DNA from: Gemmobacter megaterium
GTDB lineage: Bacteria > Pseudomonadota > Alphaproteobacteria > Rhodobacterales > Rhodobacteraceae
NCBI RefSeq assembly: GCF_900156815.1
Contig: NZ_FTOT01000002.1
Location: forward strand, 620,001-684,000
Direction: 5' to 3'
Length of the DNA: 64,000 bases
Each line of letters begins with the position of its first letter. Position 1 is the stretch's first letter. Shown here one piece after another: positions 40,601-49,705 of this stretch. A program made the position numbers and the translations under genes. Under the pieces are notes generated by a model, which was given only the letters and a program-made list of their open reading frames with translations, searched no databases and was not told the DNA's origin.

Positions 40601-41283
40601 GGCTGAGACTCCATGCGCGCAAGCAGCGCGCGGGCGGCGGCCTGTTCGGCCTGACGTTTCGATCCGGCGCTGGCCTGTTCGGTTTCGCCGGTGCTGAGGC
40701 GGGCCGCGATGGTGAACACCGGCTGATGCGGTGGCCCTTCGCGCGAGATTTCATCATAGCCGGGCGGCGGCAGGCCACGGGCCTGCGCCCATTCCTGCAA
40801 CGACGTCTTCGGATCGCGGGCATCGGCCTTGACCTGCCCCACCCGATCGCCCCACAGCCGCAGGACCAGCGTGCGCGCGACATCGAACCCCGCATCGCGG
40901 TAGACAGCGGCAATGACCGCCTCCATCGCGTCGGCCAGCAGCGCCTCCTTGCGGCGCCCGCCGGACAACATTTCAGACCGGCCCAGGCGCAGAACCTCGC
41001 CCAGTTCCAGATCTCGGGCCACTTCCGCGCAGGTTTCCTTGCGCACCAGCGCGTTGAAGCGGGGCGCCAGTTGCCCTTCCGAGGCGCCCTTGTCGGCCAT
41101 CAGCAGCGCCTCGGCCATCACAAGGCCCAGAACGCGGTCGCCCAGGAATTCCAACCGCTGATTGTCGGGCCGCGAGGCGGTGGCAATCGACGGATGGGTC
41201 AGCGCGCGGACCAGAAGTTCGGGCCGCTGGAAGCGGTGCCCCAACCTGGCGGAAAACGCCTGGAGATCCGCCGACATTTTCAC
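40597..41283 (-). CDS. rnc: Ribonuclease III
   Basis: The protein has 228 aa. The RNase III signature [18 protein letters not shown] includes the catalytic acidic residues, [19 protein letters not shown] the second set, and the C-terminal double-stranded RNA-binding domain ends in [14 protein letters not shown]. It processes rRNA precursors. The start is a GTG at 41283 overlapping the lepB stop (GTGA); an ATG at 41277 is also possible. Confidence 0.96.
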   Translation of the reverse strand: MKMSADLQAFSARLGHRFQRPELLVRALTHPSIATASRPDNQRLEFLGDRVLGLVMAEALLMADKGASEGQLAPRFNALVRKETCAEVARDLELGEVLRLGRSEMLSGGRRKEALLADAMEAVIAAVYRDAGFDVARTLVLRLWGDRVGQVKADARDPKTSLQEWAQARGLPPPGYDEISREGPPHQPVFTIAARLSTGETEQASAGSKRQAEQAAARALLARMESQP

Positions 41284-42068
41284 TCGACCGCCTTGAACAG
41301 ACGGTCGGTCCGCCAGGTCCAGATGTAGAACAGCGACCGGCCAGCGGACGAAAAGACGATGCGGTCGGCCCGGCCGATCAGGTAGTCGGCCGGCACAAAG
41401 CCAACGCCGCCCACTGCCCGGCTGAACCGGCTGTCCTGGCTGTTGTCGCGGTTGTCGCCCATGAAGAAGTAATGGCCCGCCGGAACGGTAAAGGCGGGGG
41501 TATCGTCGCCAAAGCCGCCATCGGTGATGTTGAGCACATCATGGGTGCGGCCGCCCGGAAGCGTCTCGGTATAACGCGACTTGGTGCACATGCCGCCCTG
41601 GCCGACCGGCGCATTCTCGCAGCGCGGCTCATGGCCCATGGGGCCCTGGGGTTCATACAGCTCTTCGAACTGGCCCGCAGGCGTTTGCGGCACTTCTTCG
41701 CCATTCAGATAGATGACGCCACCGCGCATCTGCACCGTGTCGCCTGGCAAGCCGATCAGTCGCTTGATGAAATCCGATCCGTTCACCGGATGACGGAACA
41801 CCACGACATCGCCCCGCTCTGGTTCAGAGGCGAAGAGGCGCCCTTCGAACGGGCACAGCCCCATCGGGCAGGAATAGCGCGAATAGCCATAGGCCATCTT
41901 GTTGACGAACAGGAAGTCGCCGATCAGCAACGTGTCCTTCATGCTGCCGGACGGGATCCAGAAGGGCTGAAAGAACAGCGTGCGGAACACGACGGCGATG
42001 GCGACGGCATAGACCACGGTCTTGACCGTCTCGAAAAAGCCGTCCTTCTTTTGCGCCTTGCTTGCCAT
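41280..42068 (-). CDS. lepB: Signal peptidase I
   Basis: The protein has 262 aa. One N-terminal membrane segment (about residues 13-30) is followed by the serine motif PSGSMKDTL, the general-base lysine in [12 protein letters not shown], and the C-terminal [11 protein letters not shown]. It cleaves Sec and Tat signal peptides. It sits before rnc-era in the usual operon order. Confidence 0.97.
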   Translation of the reverse strand: MASKAQKKDGFFETVKTVVYAVAIAVVFRTLFFQPFWIPSGSMKDTLLIGDFLFVNKMAYGYSRYSCPMGLCPFEGRLFASEPERGDVVVFRHPVNGSDFIKRLIGLPGDTVQMRGGVIYLNGEEVPQTPAGQFEELYEPQGPMGHEPRCENAPVGQGGMCTKSRYTETLPGGRTHDVLNITDGGFGDDTPAFTVPAGHYFFMGDNRDNSQDSRFSRAVGGVGFVPADYLIGRADRIVFSSAGRSLFYIWTWRTDRLFKAVE

Positions 42069-42119
42069 GATGGGCCTTTCCTGCTGATCGGGGCTTCATG
42101 CGCGCGCCCTGCCTGCCTG

Positions 42120-42521
42120 TCAAGGCAGCGGACGGGCCTCGATCACGACGAAAGCCTGCGCCCAAGGGTGATCGTCGGTCAACGAGACGTGAATGACCGC
42201 TTCGTGTCCGGGCGGCGTCATGGCCGCCAGCCGCTCTGCCGCCCAGCCCGTGACCTGCATCACCGGCTGGCCGGTGCGCAGGTTGGTCACCGCCATGTCA
42301 CGCCAGGCGATTCCCATGCGCAGCCCGGTGCCCAGAGCCTTGGAGCACGCCTCCTTGGCCGCCCACCGCTTGGCATAGGTGGCGGCGGTTTCGCGGCGAC
42401 GCTCGGCCTTGGACTGTTCGGCCACGGTGAAAACGCGGTTGCGGAAACGGTCGCCAAAGCGGTCAAGCACCCCGGCGATGCGGTCGATATTGGCCAGATC
42501 GGTGCCAATCCCCAGAATCAT
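42120..42521 (-). CDS. acpS: Holo-[acyl-carrier-protein] synthase
   Basis: The protein has 133 aa from the ATG at 42521. The motifs [14 protein letters not shown] (Mg-binding aspartate) and [16 protein letters not shown] (catalytic glutamate and lysine) define AcpS. It transfers phosphopantetheine to ACP. It lies between pdxJ and lepB as in related genomes. Confidence 0.97.
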   Translation of the reverse strand: MILGIGTDLANIDRIAGVLDRFGDRFRNRVFTVAEQSKAERRRETAATYAKRWAAKEACSKALGTGLRMGIAWRDMAVTNLRTGQPVMQVTGWAAERLAAMTPPGHEAVIHVSLTDDHPWAQAFVVIEARPLP

Positions 42522-42570
42522 CGCGCCACGGCCCACAAGGTTCGGCGCCCAGGCCAGACCGGCAAGCCCG

Positions 42571-43326
42571 TCAGGCGAATGCGCATCGTGCCTCGTCCAT
42601 CAGACGGCGCATTTCCGCGATGGCGGGGGTCAGGCCAAGGAACACCGATTCCGAAATCAGGAAATGCCCGATGTTCAACTCCACCACCTCGGGCACCGCT
42701 GCCACCGGCTGTACGGTTTCATAGGTCAGGCCATGGCCCATGTGCACCTCCAGCCCGAGTTCATGGGCAAGGGCGGCACCGGCCATCAGATGGCGCAGTT
42801 CCTCGTCACGCTCGGCAATCCGGCCCTCGGCGTGCAGGTCGCAGTAGTGGCCGGTGTGCAGTTCGACCACAGCCGCACCGATCCGGGCCGATGCCTCGAT
42901 CTGGCGCGGGTCGTGGCCGATGAACAGGGAAACACGGCTGCCGGCCTCGCGCAGCGGCGCGATGAAATCGCTCAGGCGATTGTCATCGCCAGCCACGTCC
43001 AGGCCCCCTTCGGTTGTCCGTTCCTCGCGCTTTTCAGGGACGATGCACACCGCATGAGGGCGATACCGCAGCGCAATGGCCTGCATCTCCGCGGTGGCCG
43101 CCATTTCGAAGTTCAGCGGTATGCGGATGGCGTCCATCAGGCGGGCGATGTCGGCGTCGATGATGTGCCGCCGATCCTCACGCAGATGGGCCGTAATGCC
43201 GTTGGCCCCGGCGGCTTCGGCCATCAAGGCGGCGCGCACGGGATCGGGATAGGCCCCGCCCCTTGCGTTGCGCAGGGTGGCAACGTGATCAATGTTGACG
43301 CCAAGGCGTAGAGGCTGGGCAGACAT
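42571..43326 (-). CDS. pdxJ: Pyridoxine 5'-phosphate synthase
   Basis: The protein has 251 aa. It opens with [18 protein letters not shown], with [12 protein letters not shown], and ends with [17 protein letters not shown], all diagnostic PdxJ blocks. The TIM-barrel enzyme condenses aminoacetone phosphate and deoxyxylulose phosphate in vitamin B6 synthesis. An upstream CGGAG site supports the start. Confidence 0.98.
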   Translation of the reverse strand: MSAQPLRLGVNIDHVATLRNARGGAYPDPVRAALMAEAAGANGITAHLREDRRHIIDADIARLMDAIRIPLNFEMAATAEMQAIALRYRPHAVCIVPEKREERTTEGGLDVAGDDNRLSDFIAPLREAGSRVSLFIGHDPRQIEASARIGAAVVELHTGHYCDLHAEGRIAERDEELRHLMAGAALAHELGLEVHMGHGLTYETVQPVAAVPEVVELNIGHFLISESVFLGLTPAIAEMRRLMDEARCAFA

Positions 43327-43392
43327 GGCGGCACTCCGTTCCCGTGTGGTGCAAACCTAGTGCGCGCGCGGTGGGAAGGGAACACCCCGCAG

Positions 43393-44094
43393 CTATTTCC
43401 GGGGCGGTTTGTCACCCGGATCATCCGCGCCCAGAAGCTGCCAGTCCGCCGCCTCGGCCTGCGCCATCTTGACCCGCTGCGAGGCGCGGCGGCGCTCGAT
43501 TCGCTCGACCGTCTTGCGGCTGCGCAGGCGTTGATAGGCGCGGATCAGCGGCAGGCTGGCATATTGGAACATCAGCCCGACAATCGTTCCCGGAATGATC
43601 GCCCCGACCAGATAGGGGAGATACACCTTGGTAAAGAATACCTTCAGCGGCTCCCAATAGGTTTCGCCTCCGTGCAGAAGGCGGATGAGGTTGCGGCTCA
43701 ACTGCGCCCCGGCCTCGCCAAAGGCGGGCATGACCGCTGACAGCGGCAGCCGGTACTCTGCCCCCAGCAACCAGTATCCCGTTTCCAGCGACATTGTGGC
43801 GAAAATGGGAAAGGTGATCGGATTGCCGACGAATGTGGCCAGCAGTGCCGCAAGGATGTTTCCGCGATAGGCCCAGGCCACCGTCGCCGCAGCCAGAAAA
43901 TGGAACCCGTATAGCGGTGTGAACGAGACGAAAACACCCGCGAAAACGCCGCGCGCGATACGATCTGGCGTATCGGGCAACCGGCGCAGGCGATGCAGGA
44001 TATAACTGGACGCGCGCCGCCAACCACCGCGTGGCCAGAAAAACTCCAGCACAACCCGCGGCCAGGACCGGGAATCGCGTCGTTTGAAGACCAA
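43393..44094 (-). CDS. DUF2062 membrane protein (TTG start)
   Basis: The protein has 233 aa. Start is inferred as TTG at 44094, six bases after AAGGA; the peptide then begins MVFKRRD, the usual opening of this family, whereas the in-frame extension upstream overlaps relA. Two to three membrane segments flank FTPLYGFHFLAA and VGNPITFPIF, the DUF2062 core. Function is unknown; it is conserved downstream of relA/spoT in Rhodobacterales. Confidence 0.88.
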   Translation of the reverse strand: MVFKRRDSRSWPRVVLEFFWPRGGWRRASSYILHRLRRLPDTPDRIARGVFAGVFVSFTPLYGFHFLAAATVAWAYRGNILAALLATFVGNPITFPIFATMSLETGYWLLGAEYRLPLSAVMPAFGEAGAQLSRNLIRLLHGGETYWEPLKVFFTKVYLPYLVGAIIPGTIVGLMFQYASLPLIRAYQRLRSRKTVERIERRRASQRVKMAQAEAADWQLLGADDPGDKPPRK

Positions 44095-44125
44095 GGCCGT
44101 TCCTTCCCCTGCCGCGGCCCCGCCG

Positions 44126-46240
44126 TCAGGGCCTTCGCTTCTGATCGCGGACGCGGACAACCCGCGCCACGTCGCTTTCGGCATCCAGCGCCATGGTAAC
44201 GTTGTGCAGGTGCTCGACATCCCGAAGATCGACGTCGATGACGATGCGATAATAATCGGGCTTCTTGTCGGCAAAATGAAGGTCGGAAATGTTCGCCTTG
44301 CGATCACCGATCAGTGTGCAGATCCGACCCAGCACACCCGCCGCATTCGAAATGGTCAATTCCAGCGTGACGGTGTTCACCGCGGCATGACGACCGGAAT
44401 GCCATTGCAGATCAATCCAGCGATCCGGCTGATCATCCAGTTCGATCAGGGTGGGGCAGTCGATGGCATGGGCGACAACACCCTTGCCGCGATAGGTGAT
44501 GCCGACAATCCGCTCTCCCGGCAGTGGCTGGCAGCAGGATGCACGCGTAAAGGTCTGCCCCTCGGCCAGCCCCAGGACAGGGCGCGCACCATCCACCTCG
44601 TCCTGCGAGATGCTCAGCTCTGGATACAGCGTCTCGACCACCTTGCGGGCGGTCAGTTCCGCCGACCCGATCCGCGCCAGCAATTCCTCGTCATCGGCAA
44701 GGCCAAAGGCGCGGGCAGCGGTCTGCAACGCCTTGTCGGTGGACTTCTTGCCATAGCGTTCGAAGGTGACACGCGCCAGTTCGCGGCCCAACTTGACGAA
44801 CCGGCCCCGGTCCTCCTCGCGCAGCGACTTGCGGATGGCGGCCTTGGCCCGCCCGGTGGTCACGATGTCGATCCAGCTGGCCTGCGGCTTTTGCCCTTCG
44901 GCGGTGATGATCTCTACCGCCTGACCATTGCGCAGCCGGGTCCACAACGGTACGCGGATGCCATCGACCTTGGCCGACACACAGGCATTCCCGATCCGGG
45001 TATGGATCGCATAGGCGTAATCCAGCGGCGTCGCCCCACGCGGCAACTGCACCACATCCCCCTTGGGGGTAAAGCAGAACACCTGGTCGGAATACATCTC
45101 CAGCTTGACGTGTTCGAGGAATTCGTCGGTGTCGCCTTCCTCGAACCGTTCGGTCAACTGGGCAATCCACTTGGCCGGATCGACGGCAAAAGGGTTGGCG
45201 CTGCGCTGGCCATCGCGGTACGACCAATGCGCGGCGACCCCGGCCTCGGCCACTTCGTGCATTTCCTGGGTGCGGATCTGCACCTCGACCCGCTTGCCAT
45301 CGCGACCCGACACGGTGGTGTGGATGGATCGGTAGCCGTTCTGCTTGGGCTGGCTGATATAGTCCTTGAACCGCCCCGGCACTGCGCGCCAGCGCTGATG
45401 CACAACCCCCAGCGCACGATAACAATCGGCAACATCCCGCGTGATGATGCGGAACCCGTAGATGTCGGACAGGCGGCTGAAGGCCAGATCCTTTTCCTGC
45501 ATCTTGCGCCAGACCGAATACGGCTTCTTGGCACGACCGTAGACGTTCGCCTCTATCGCCACCTTGTCCAGTTCGGTCCGGATATCGGCGGTGATCTTGT
45601 GGACCACATCCCCCGCTTCACGTTGCAACAGAATGAACCGCCGCAGGATCGAGTTGCGCGCCTCGGGGTTCAGCACGCGGAACGACAGATCCTCCAGTTC
45701 CTCACGCATCCATTGCATCCCCATGCGTCCGGCAAGGGGGGCATAGATCTCCATCGTCTCGCGGGCTTTCTGGGCCTGTTTCTCCGACTTCATGCTGCGG
45801 ATCGTGCGCATGTTGTGCAGCCGGTCGGCCAGCTTGACCAGGATCACCCTCAGATCCTTGGACATCGCAAAGAACAGCTTGCGAAAGTTCTCTGACTGTT
45901 TCGACTGGGTCGAGGATAGTTGCAGGTTGGTCAGCTTGGTCACGCCATCGACCAGTTCCGCGACCTCGGTCCCGAACAGACGCTCCACCTCTGTATAGGT
46001 GGATTTCGTATCCTCGATGGTATCGTGCAGCAGGGCGGTGACGATGGTCGCGTCATCCAGCCGCATCTCGGTCAGGATCGCCGCCACCGCGACCGGATGG
46101 GTGAAATAGGGCTCGCCAGAGTGGCGCAACTGCCCGTCATGCATACGCCGCCCGTAATCATACGCGCGGCGCAACAGATCCTCGTTGGTGCGGGGATTGT
46201 ACAGGCGAACGAGCGCGATGAGGTCTTCGACGTCGATCAT
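44126..46240 (-). CDS. spoT: Bifunctional (p)ppGpp synthetase/hydrolase (RelA/SpoT)
   Basis: The protein has 704 aa. Domains in order: HD hydrolase (HPVAVAAIL and LLHDTIEDT, residues 47-75), RelA synthetase (KQNGYRSIHTTV and AHWSYRDG), TGS (QLPRGATPLDYAYAIH), and C-terminal ACT (ISDLHFADKK). Both catalytic halves retain key residues, so it should make and degrade (p)ppGpp, as expected for the single long RSH protein of alphaproteobacteria. It follows rpoZ by 19 bp. Confidence 0.97.
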   Translation of the reverse strand: MIDVEDLIALVRLYNPRTNEDLLRRAYDYGRRMHDGQLRHSGEPYFTHPVAVAAILTEMRLDDATIVTALLHDTIEDTKSTYTEVERLFGTEVAELVDGVTKLTNLQLSSTQSKQSENFRKLFFAMSKDLRVILVKLADRLHNMRTIRSMKSEKQAQKARETMEIYAPLAGRMGMQWMREELEDLSFRVLNPEARNSILRRFILLQREAGDVVHKITADIRTELDKVAIEANVYGRAKKPYSVWRKMQEKDLAFSRLSDIYGFRIITRDVADCYRALGVVHQRWRAVPGRFKDYISQPKQNGYRSIHTTVSGRDGKRVEVQIRTQEMHEVAEAGVAAHWSYRDGQRSANPFAVDPAKWIAQLTERFEEGDTDEFLEHVKLEMYSDQVFCFTPKGDVVQLPRGATPLDYAYAIHTRIGNACVSAKVDGIRVPLWTRLRNGQAVEIITAEGQKPQASWIDIVTTGRAKAAIRKSLREEDRGRFVKLGRELARVTFERYGKKSTDKALQTAARAFGLADDEELLARIGSAELTARKVVETLYPELSISQDEVDGARPVLGLAEGQTFTRASCCQPLPGERIVGITYRGKGVVAHAIDCPTLIELDDQPDRWIDLQWHSGRHAAVNTVTLELTISNAAGVLGRICTLIGDRKANISDLHFADKKPDYYRIVIDVDLRDVEHLHNVTMALDAESDVARVVRVRDQKRRP

Positions 46241-46259
46241 CGCAGCTCCGCCGGGCCTG

Positions 46260-46613
46260 TCAGTCTTCCCGTTGTGCTTCGACGAGCATACGCAACATAC
46301 GCTCTTCGGACATGTCGTCGCTGGAGGGGCGATCCATTTCGGCGCCCATCAGCAGCGACATCTTGTCTTCTTCCGGCTCGTCCACCTCGATCTGGGTCTG
46401 GAGGCTGGAAATCATCCGTTCGCGCAGCGCATCGGCTTGCTGGGTTTCCTCGGCGATCTCGCGCAGGGATACGACCGAATTCTTGTCGCGCTCACGCTCG
46501 ACGGTAATCGGGGCTCCGGCCGCGATCTCGCGCGCACGGTGGGACGCAAGCATCACAAGCTCGAAACGGTTCGGAACCTTGTCAACGCAATCTTCGACCG
46601 TCACGCGGGCCAT
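46260..46613 (-). CDS. rpoZ: RNA polymerase omega subunit
   Basis: The protein has 117 aa. The family block [33 protein letters not shown] is cut here to its key parts: VEDC, NRFELV and ASHRARE. The acidic C-terminus is typical of alphaproteobacterial omega. It assists beta' folding. GGAG lies upstream of the ATG. It is the first gene of the rpoZ-relA operon. Confidence 0.97.
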   Translation of the reverse strand: MARVTVEDCVDKVPNRFELVMLASHRAREIAAGAPITVERERDKNSVVSLREIAEETQQADALRERMISSLQTQIEVDEPEEDKMSLLMGAEMDRPSSDDMSEERMLRMLVEAQRED

Positions 46614-46649
46614 GAGTCACTCCAGTTCGATCGGGGGCATGGAGCAGCC

Positions 46650-46678
46650 TAGCTAGTCGATCAACAGGGGATTGACAA
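46650..46678 (-). promoter_or_regulatory. Candidate rpoZ promoter
   Basis: On the minus strand TTGTCA (46678-46673), a 17-base spacer, then TAGCTA (46655-46650), 37 bp upstream of the rpoZ ATG. Spacing fits sigma-70; the -10 is only a partial match. Confidence 0.4.
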
Positions 46679-46722
46679 GGGCGGAATCCAGTGACAGCGC
46701 GTCGCAGATGCGAATGGCGCCC

Positions 46723-46747
46723 GAAATTCAACCAAAAGTTGAATTTC
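46723..46747. repeat. Perfect 10-bp AT-rich inverted repeat
   Basis: GAAATTCAAC and GTTGAATTTC flank CCAAA-type loop CAAAA. It lies about 110 bp upstream of rpoZ in a 327-bp divergent gap. It could be an operator or an RNA hairpin. Confidence 0.7.
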
Positions 46748-46940
46748 CGCCATCAACAGCCCGCCATGGATGAACGAAGCCCTTCCCCGGCCACATGGCC
46801 AATGCTACACTTTCGTATGATGTATGTTGCAGTCACGGAGGTTTGGAATATTTACGATCTGTGGTCCGAAATCGTTTGGTCATTCACCGCGCGCCACTCA
46901 CGCTTGATCGATTTCTGACCATTTTTTGAGGGGACATGAT

Positions 46941-47534
46941 ATGTTTTACAAGGACGATCGGTTGGCGCTGTTCATTGACGGCTCCAACCTCTACGCCGCA
47001 GCCCGCGCCCTGGGCTTCGATATCGACTACAAACTGCTGCGGCAAGAGTTCATGCGCCGGGGCAAACTGGTGCGGGCCTTCTACTACACCGCATTGCTGG
47101 AGAACGAGGAATATTCGCCCATCCGGCCCCTGGTCGACTGGCTGCACTACAACGGCTTTGCCATGGTCACGAAACCGGCCAAGGAATACACCGACAGCCA
47201 GGGCCGCCGGAAGGTCAAGGGCAACATGGACATCGAACTGACGGTCGATGCCATGGAACTCGCACCGCGCGTGGATCACATCGTGCTGTTCTCGGGCGAT
47301 GGCGATTTCAAGCCTTTGGTCGAATCCCTGCAACGCCAGGGCGTGCGGGTTTCGGTCGTCTCGACGATCCGCAGCCAGCCCCCGATGATCGCCGACGAAC
47401 TGCGCCGGCAGGCCGACAACTTCATCGAGCTGGAAGAACTGCGCGACGTCATCGGCCGCCCCCCGCGCGAGCCGCGCCCCCTGACCGACAGGCCGGTCGG
47501 CGAACGCGACGAAGCCCCGGCCGAGGCCCGGTGA
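46941..47534 (+). CDS. NYN-domain (LabA/DUF88-like) protein
   Basis: The protein has 197 aa from the ATG at 46941, behind GAGGGG. The PIN-like NYN fold is marked by LALFIDGSNLYAAA (first aspartate), KGNMDIELTVDAME and VLFSGDGDFKPLVE, giving the acidic residues of a metal-dependent RNase site. The Pro/Arg-rich C-terminus is disordered. It may be a ribonuclease; substrates are unknown. It diverges from rpoZ. Confidence 0.9.
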   Translation: MFYKDDRLALFIDGSNLYAAARALGFDIDYKLLRQEFMRRGKLVRAFYYTALLENEEYSPIRPLVDWLHYNGFAMVTKPAKEYTDSQGRRKVKGNMDIELTVDAMELAPRVDHIVLFSGDGDFKPLVESLQRQGVRVSVVSTIRSQPPMIADELRRQADNFIELEELRDVIGRPPREPRPLTDRPVGERDEAPAEAR

Positions 47535-47562
47535 CGCCCGCATCGCGCATCTTCGGCGCCGG

Positions 47563-48006
47563 ATGACCTCTGGCGTCTTCCTTGCGTTGCTGGGCCTTGC
47601 GGCGGCATCCTTTGCCGCTGCAACGCCGCTGCCGATGACATCCGAGCCGCTGTTCGTCGGCATGTTGATGTCGGGGCTGGCGCTTCCGGCCCTGACCGTG
47701 GCGGTGGCTGCGCTGGCCAATACCGCCGGGTCGGTGCTGACCTATGCCCTTGCCCGAGTCGCCGGGAATGCGGCCAACGGTCATCTGCCGACGCGGGCGG
47801 GACGCTGGCAAGCCCGGATCGAGGCATGGTATTCCCGTTGGGGCCTGTGGTCTTTGCTGCTGTCCTGGTTGCCCGGCGGGGATCTTCTGGTGGTTCTGGC
47901 TGGCTTGGCCAAGGCCCCCTTTGCACTGGTCCTTGCCATTCTTGCCCTTGCCAAGACCCTGCGCTTTGTCGTGCTTGCGCTGGTCACTCTGGGACTGGTG
48001 GGCTGA
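47563..48006 (+). CDS. YqaA-like (SNARE-associated/DedA-related) membrane protein
   Basis: The protein has 147 aa with hydrophobic segments at the N-terminus, the middle ([18 protein letters not shown]) and the C-terminus. The [10 protein letters not shown]-type motif and the later [23 protein letters not shown] segment fit YqaA proteins, a short DedA-related family. Function unclear. It lies 29 bp after the NYN gene, so the two are probably co-transcribed. Confidence 0.8.
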   Translation: MTSGVFLALLGLAAASFAAATPLPMTSEPLFVGMLMSGLALPALTVAVAALANTAGSVLTYALARVAGNAANGHLPTRAGRWQARIEAWYSRWGLWSLLLSWLPGGDLLVVLAGLAKAPFALVLAILALAKTLRFVVLALVTLGLVG

Positions 48007-48061
48007 GACTGGAATTCCCGCGCCACAGGCCCTAGATTGCCCCGAGCAACAAGGAAACCGC

Positions 48062-49012
48062 ATGAGCCTGCCGCCGCTGACCCTGTACCTTGCCGCGCCA
48101 CGCGGGTTCTGCGCCGGTGTGGACCGCGCGATCCGCATCGTCGAAATGGCGTTGGAAAAATGGGGCGCCCCGGTCTATGTCCGGCACGAGATCGTGCACA
48201 ACAAGTTCGTGGTTGACGGGCTGCGCGCCAAAGGTGCGGTCTTTGTCGAGGAACTTGACGATTGCCCGCTGGACCGCCCGGTGATCTTTTCCGCCCATGG
48301 CGTGCCCAAGGCGGTCCCCGCCGAAGCGGCCCGGCGGCAGATGATTGCCGTGGATGCCACCTGCCCGCTTGTCACCAAGGTTCACAACGAAGCCCAGCGC
48401 CATTCCGAGAACGGATTGCAACTGGTGATGATCGGCCATGCGGGGCACCCTGAAACGGTCGGCACGATGGGCCAGTTGCCACCAGGCGAGGTTCTGCTGG
48501 TCGAAACCGTCGCGGACGTCGCCACGCTGCGGGTGCGTGACCCCGCGAAACTGGCGTTCATCACCCAGACCACGCTTTCGGTGGACGACACTGCTGAAAT
48601 CGCAGCCGCGCTCAAGGATCGCTTTCCAGCGATTCTGGCACCTGCGCATGATGACATCTGCTACGCCACCACCAACCGGCAGGCCGCCGTCAAGGCGATC
48701 TCGCCGCAGATCGACGCGCTTCTGGTGATCGGTGCCCCGAATTCCTCGAACTCGCGCCGACTGGTCGAGGTCGGCAAAGCGGCGGGCTGCGCCTATTCCC
48801 AACTGGTCCAGCGGGCCGCCGACATCGACTGGCGCGCGCTGGCCGGTATCCGGTCGGTCGGCATCACCGCTGGCGCCAGCGCCCCCGAAGTTCTGGTCAA
48901 CGAGGTGATCGACGCCTTTCGCGCACGCTTTGACACCACGGTCGAACTGGTCGAAACCGCGCAGGAACATATCGAGTTCAAAGTGCCACGCCTGCTGCGC
49001 GAACCCGCCTGA
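48062..49012 (+). CDS. ispH: 4-hydroxy-3-methylbut-2-enyl diphosphate reductase
   Basis: The protein has 316 aa from the ATG at 48062. The [4Fe-4S] cysteines lie in [21 protein letters not shown] and (late) [17 protein letters not shown] and [10 protein letters not shown] line the active site. It catalyses the last step of the MEP isoprenoid pathway. A GCAACAAGGAAACC leader gives an AAGGA site. Length is typical. Confidence 0.97.
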   Translation: MSLPPLTLYLAAPRGFCAGVDRAIRIVEMALEKWGAPVYVRHEIVHNKFVVDGLRAKGAVFVEELDDCPLDRPVIFSAHGVPKAVPAEAARRQMIAVDATCPLVTKVHNEAQRHSENGLQLVMIGHAGHPETVGTMGQLPPGEVLLVETVADVATLRVRDPAKLAFITQTTLSVDDTAEIAAALKDRFPAILAPAHDDICYATTNRQAAVKAISPQIDALLVIGAPNSSNSRRLVEVGKAAGCAYSQLVQRAADIDWRALAGIRSVGITAGASAPEVLVNEVIDAFRARFDTTVELVETAQEHIEFKVPRLLREPA

Positions 49013-49240
49013 GACCTTCGGGGCCAGGCGATTCGCCTGTCGGGACAACCAGTCCCTGCCAATCAAGAGCACGGGGGGACTCTCGCATTTGACGCCCGCT
49101 TGGGAGGGGGCAAGTCCGCCGTTGCGCGGATCCGTGCCGCCTGATGCCCGTTCCCGTCTGACCAGCGACGCCGGACCACAGCAGTCGCGCGCCCGAGGCA
49201 TCGGAGCCGCAGCAGATTGCACCCGCCCCCGGCATCGGCG

Positions 49241-49705
49241 ATGATCATCACCATCATGCGCAAACCCTTCTCCTACCGAGACGATCCCGCAGTTCCAGAT
49301 TTCGACGACAGTGCCCCCGTCGCGGTGATGGATGCCGAATGCGCGATTTGCAGTTGGGGTGCGCGGATGATCCACCAACTCGACCATTCGGGCACGGTGC
49401 GCATCTGCCCGATCCAGAGCCCGCTGGGCGCGGCCCTCTTGCGCCACTATGGGCTGGTGCCCGAGGATCCTTCGTCCTGGCTGTTCATTGACAATGGTTT
49501 GCTGCATCAGGACTTCGAGGCGGTGCTTCACGCGGGTCGGCGCTTTGGCGGCTGGGCACGGCTGACCGGCGTGCTGCGCATCGCACCGCGACCGCTGCGC
49601 GACTGGCTTTACACGCGGCTGGCGCGCAATCGGTATGCCCTCTTTGGCCGCGCCGACATGTGCACCCTGCCGGATGCAGCGTTTCAGCGTCGGCTGCTGC
49701 GATGA
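49241..49705 (+). CDS. DCC-family (DUF393) thiol-disulfide oxidoreductase-like protein
   Basis: About 154 aa. The family hallmark DxxCxxC appears as DAECAICSWGARM, followed by ICPIQSPLGAALL and later FGRADMCTLP. The start is uncertain: ATGs at 49241 and 49256 both lack a clear ribosome site. The stop overlaps the next ATG (ATGA), linking it to the saccharopine-dehydrogenase-like protein. Role unknown beyond probable redox chemistry. Confidence 0.8.
   Translation: MIITIMRKPFSYRDDPAVPDFDDSAPVAVMDAECAICSWGARMIHQLDHSGTVRICPIQSPLGAALLRHYGLVPEDPSSWLFIDNGLLHQDFEAVLHAGRRFGGWARLTGVLRIAPRPLRDWLYTRLARNRYALFGRADMCTLPDAAFQRRLLR

Larger units (their letters stand above)
46614..46940. other. Divergent intergenic region rpoZ / NYN gene
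   Basis: The 327 bases are much more AT-rich than the surroundings and hold no convincing gene. They contain the candidate rpoZ promoter, the inverted repeat at 46723, and, close to the NYN gene, TGGTCA (46877-46882) pairing with TGACCA (46916-46921) followed by TTTTTT. The last could be a terminator of a short leader or small RNA. Confidence 0.5.

Noticed and set aside
46691-46918. A 75-codon plus-strand frame in the rpoZ/NYN gap
   Set aside because: No ribosome site, codon use unlike neighbours, and it runs across the palindrome and T-rich elements.
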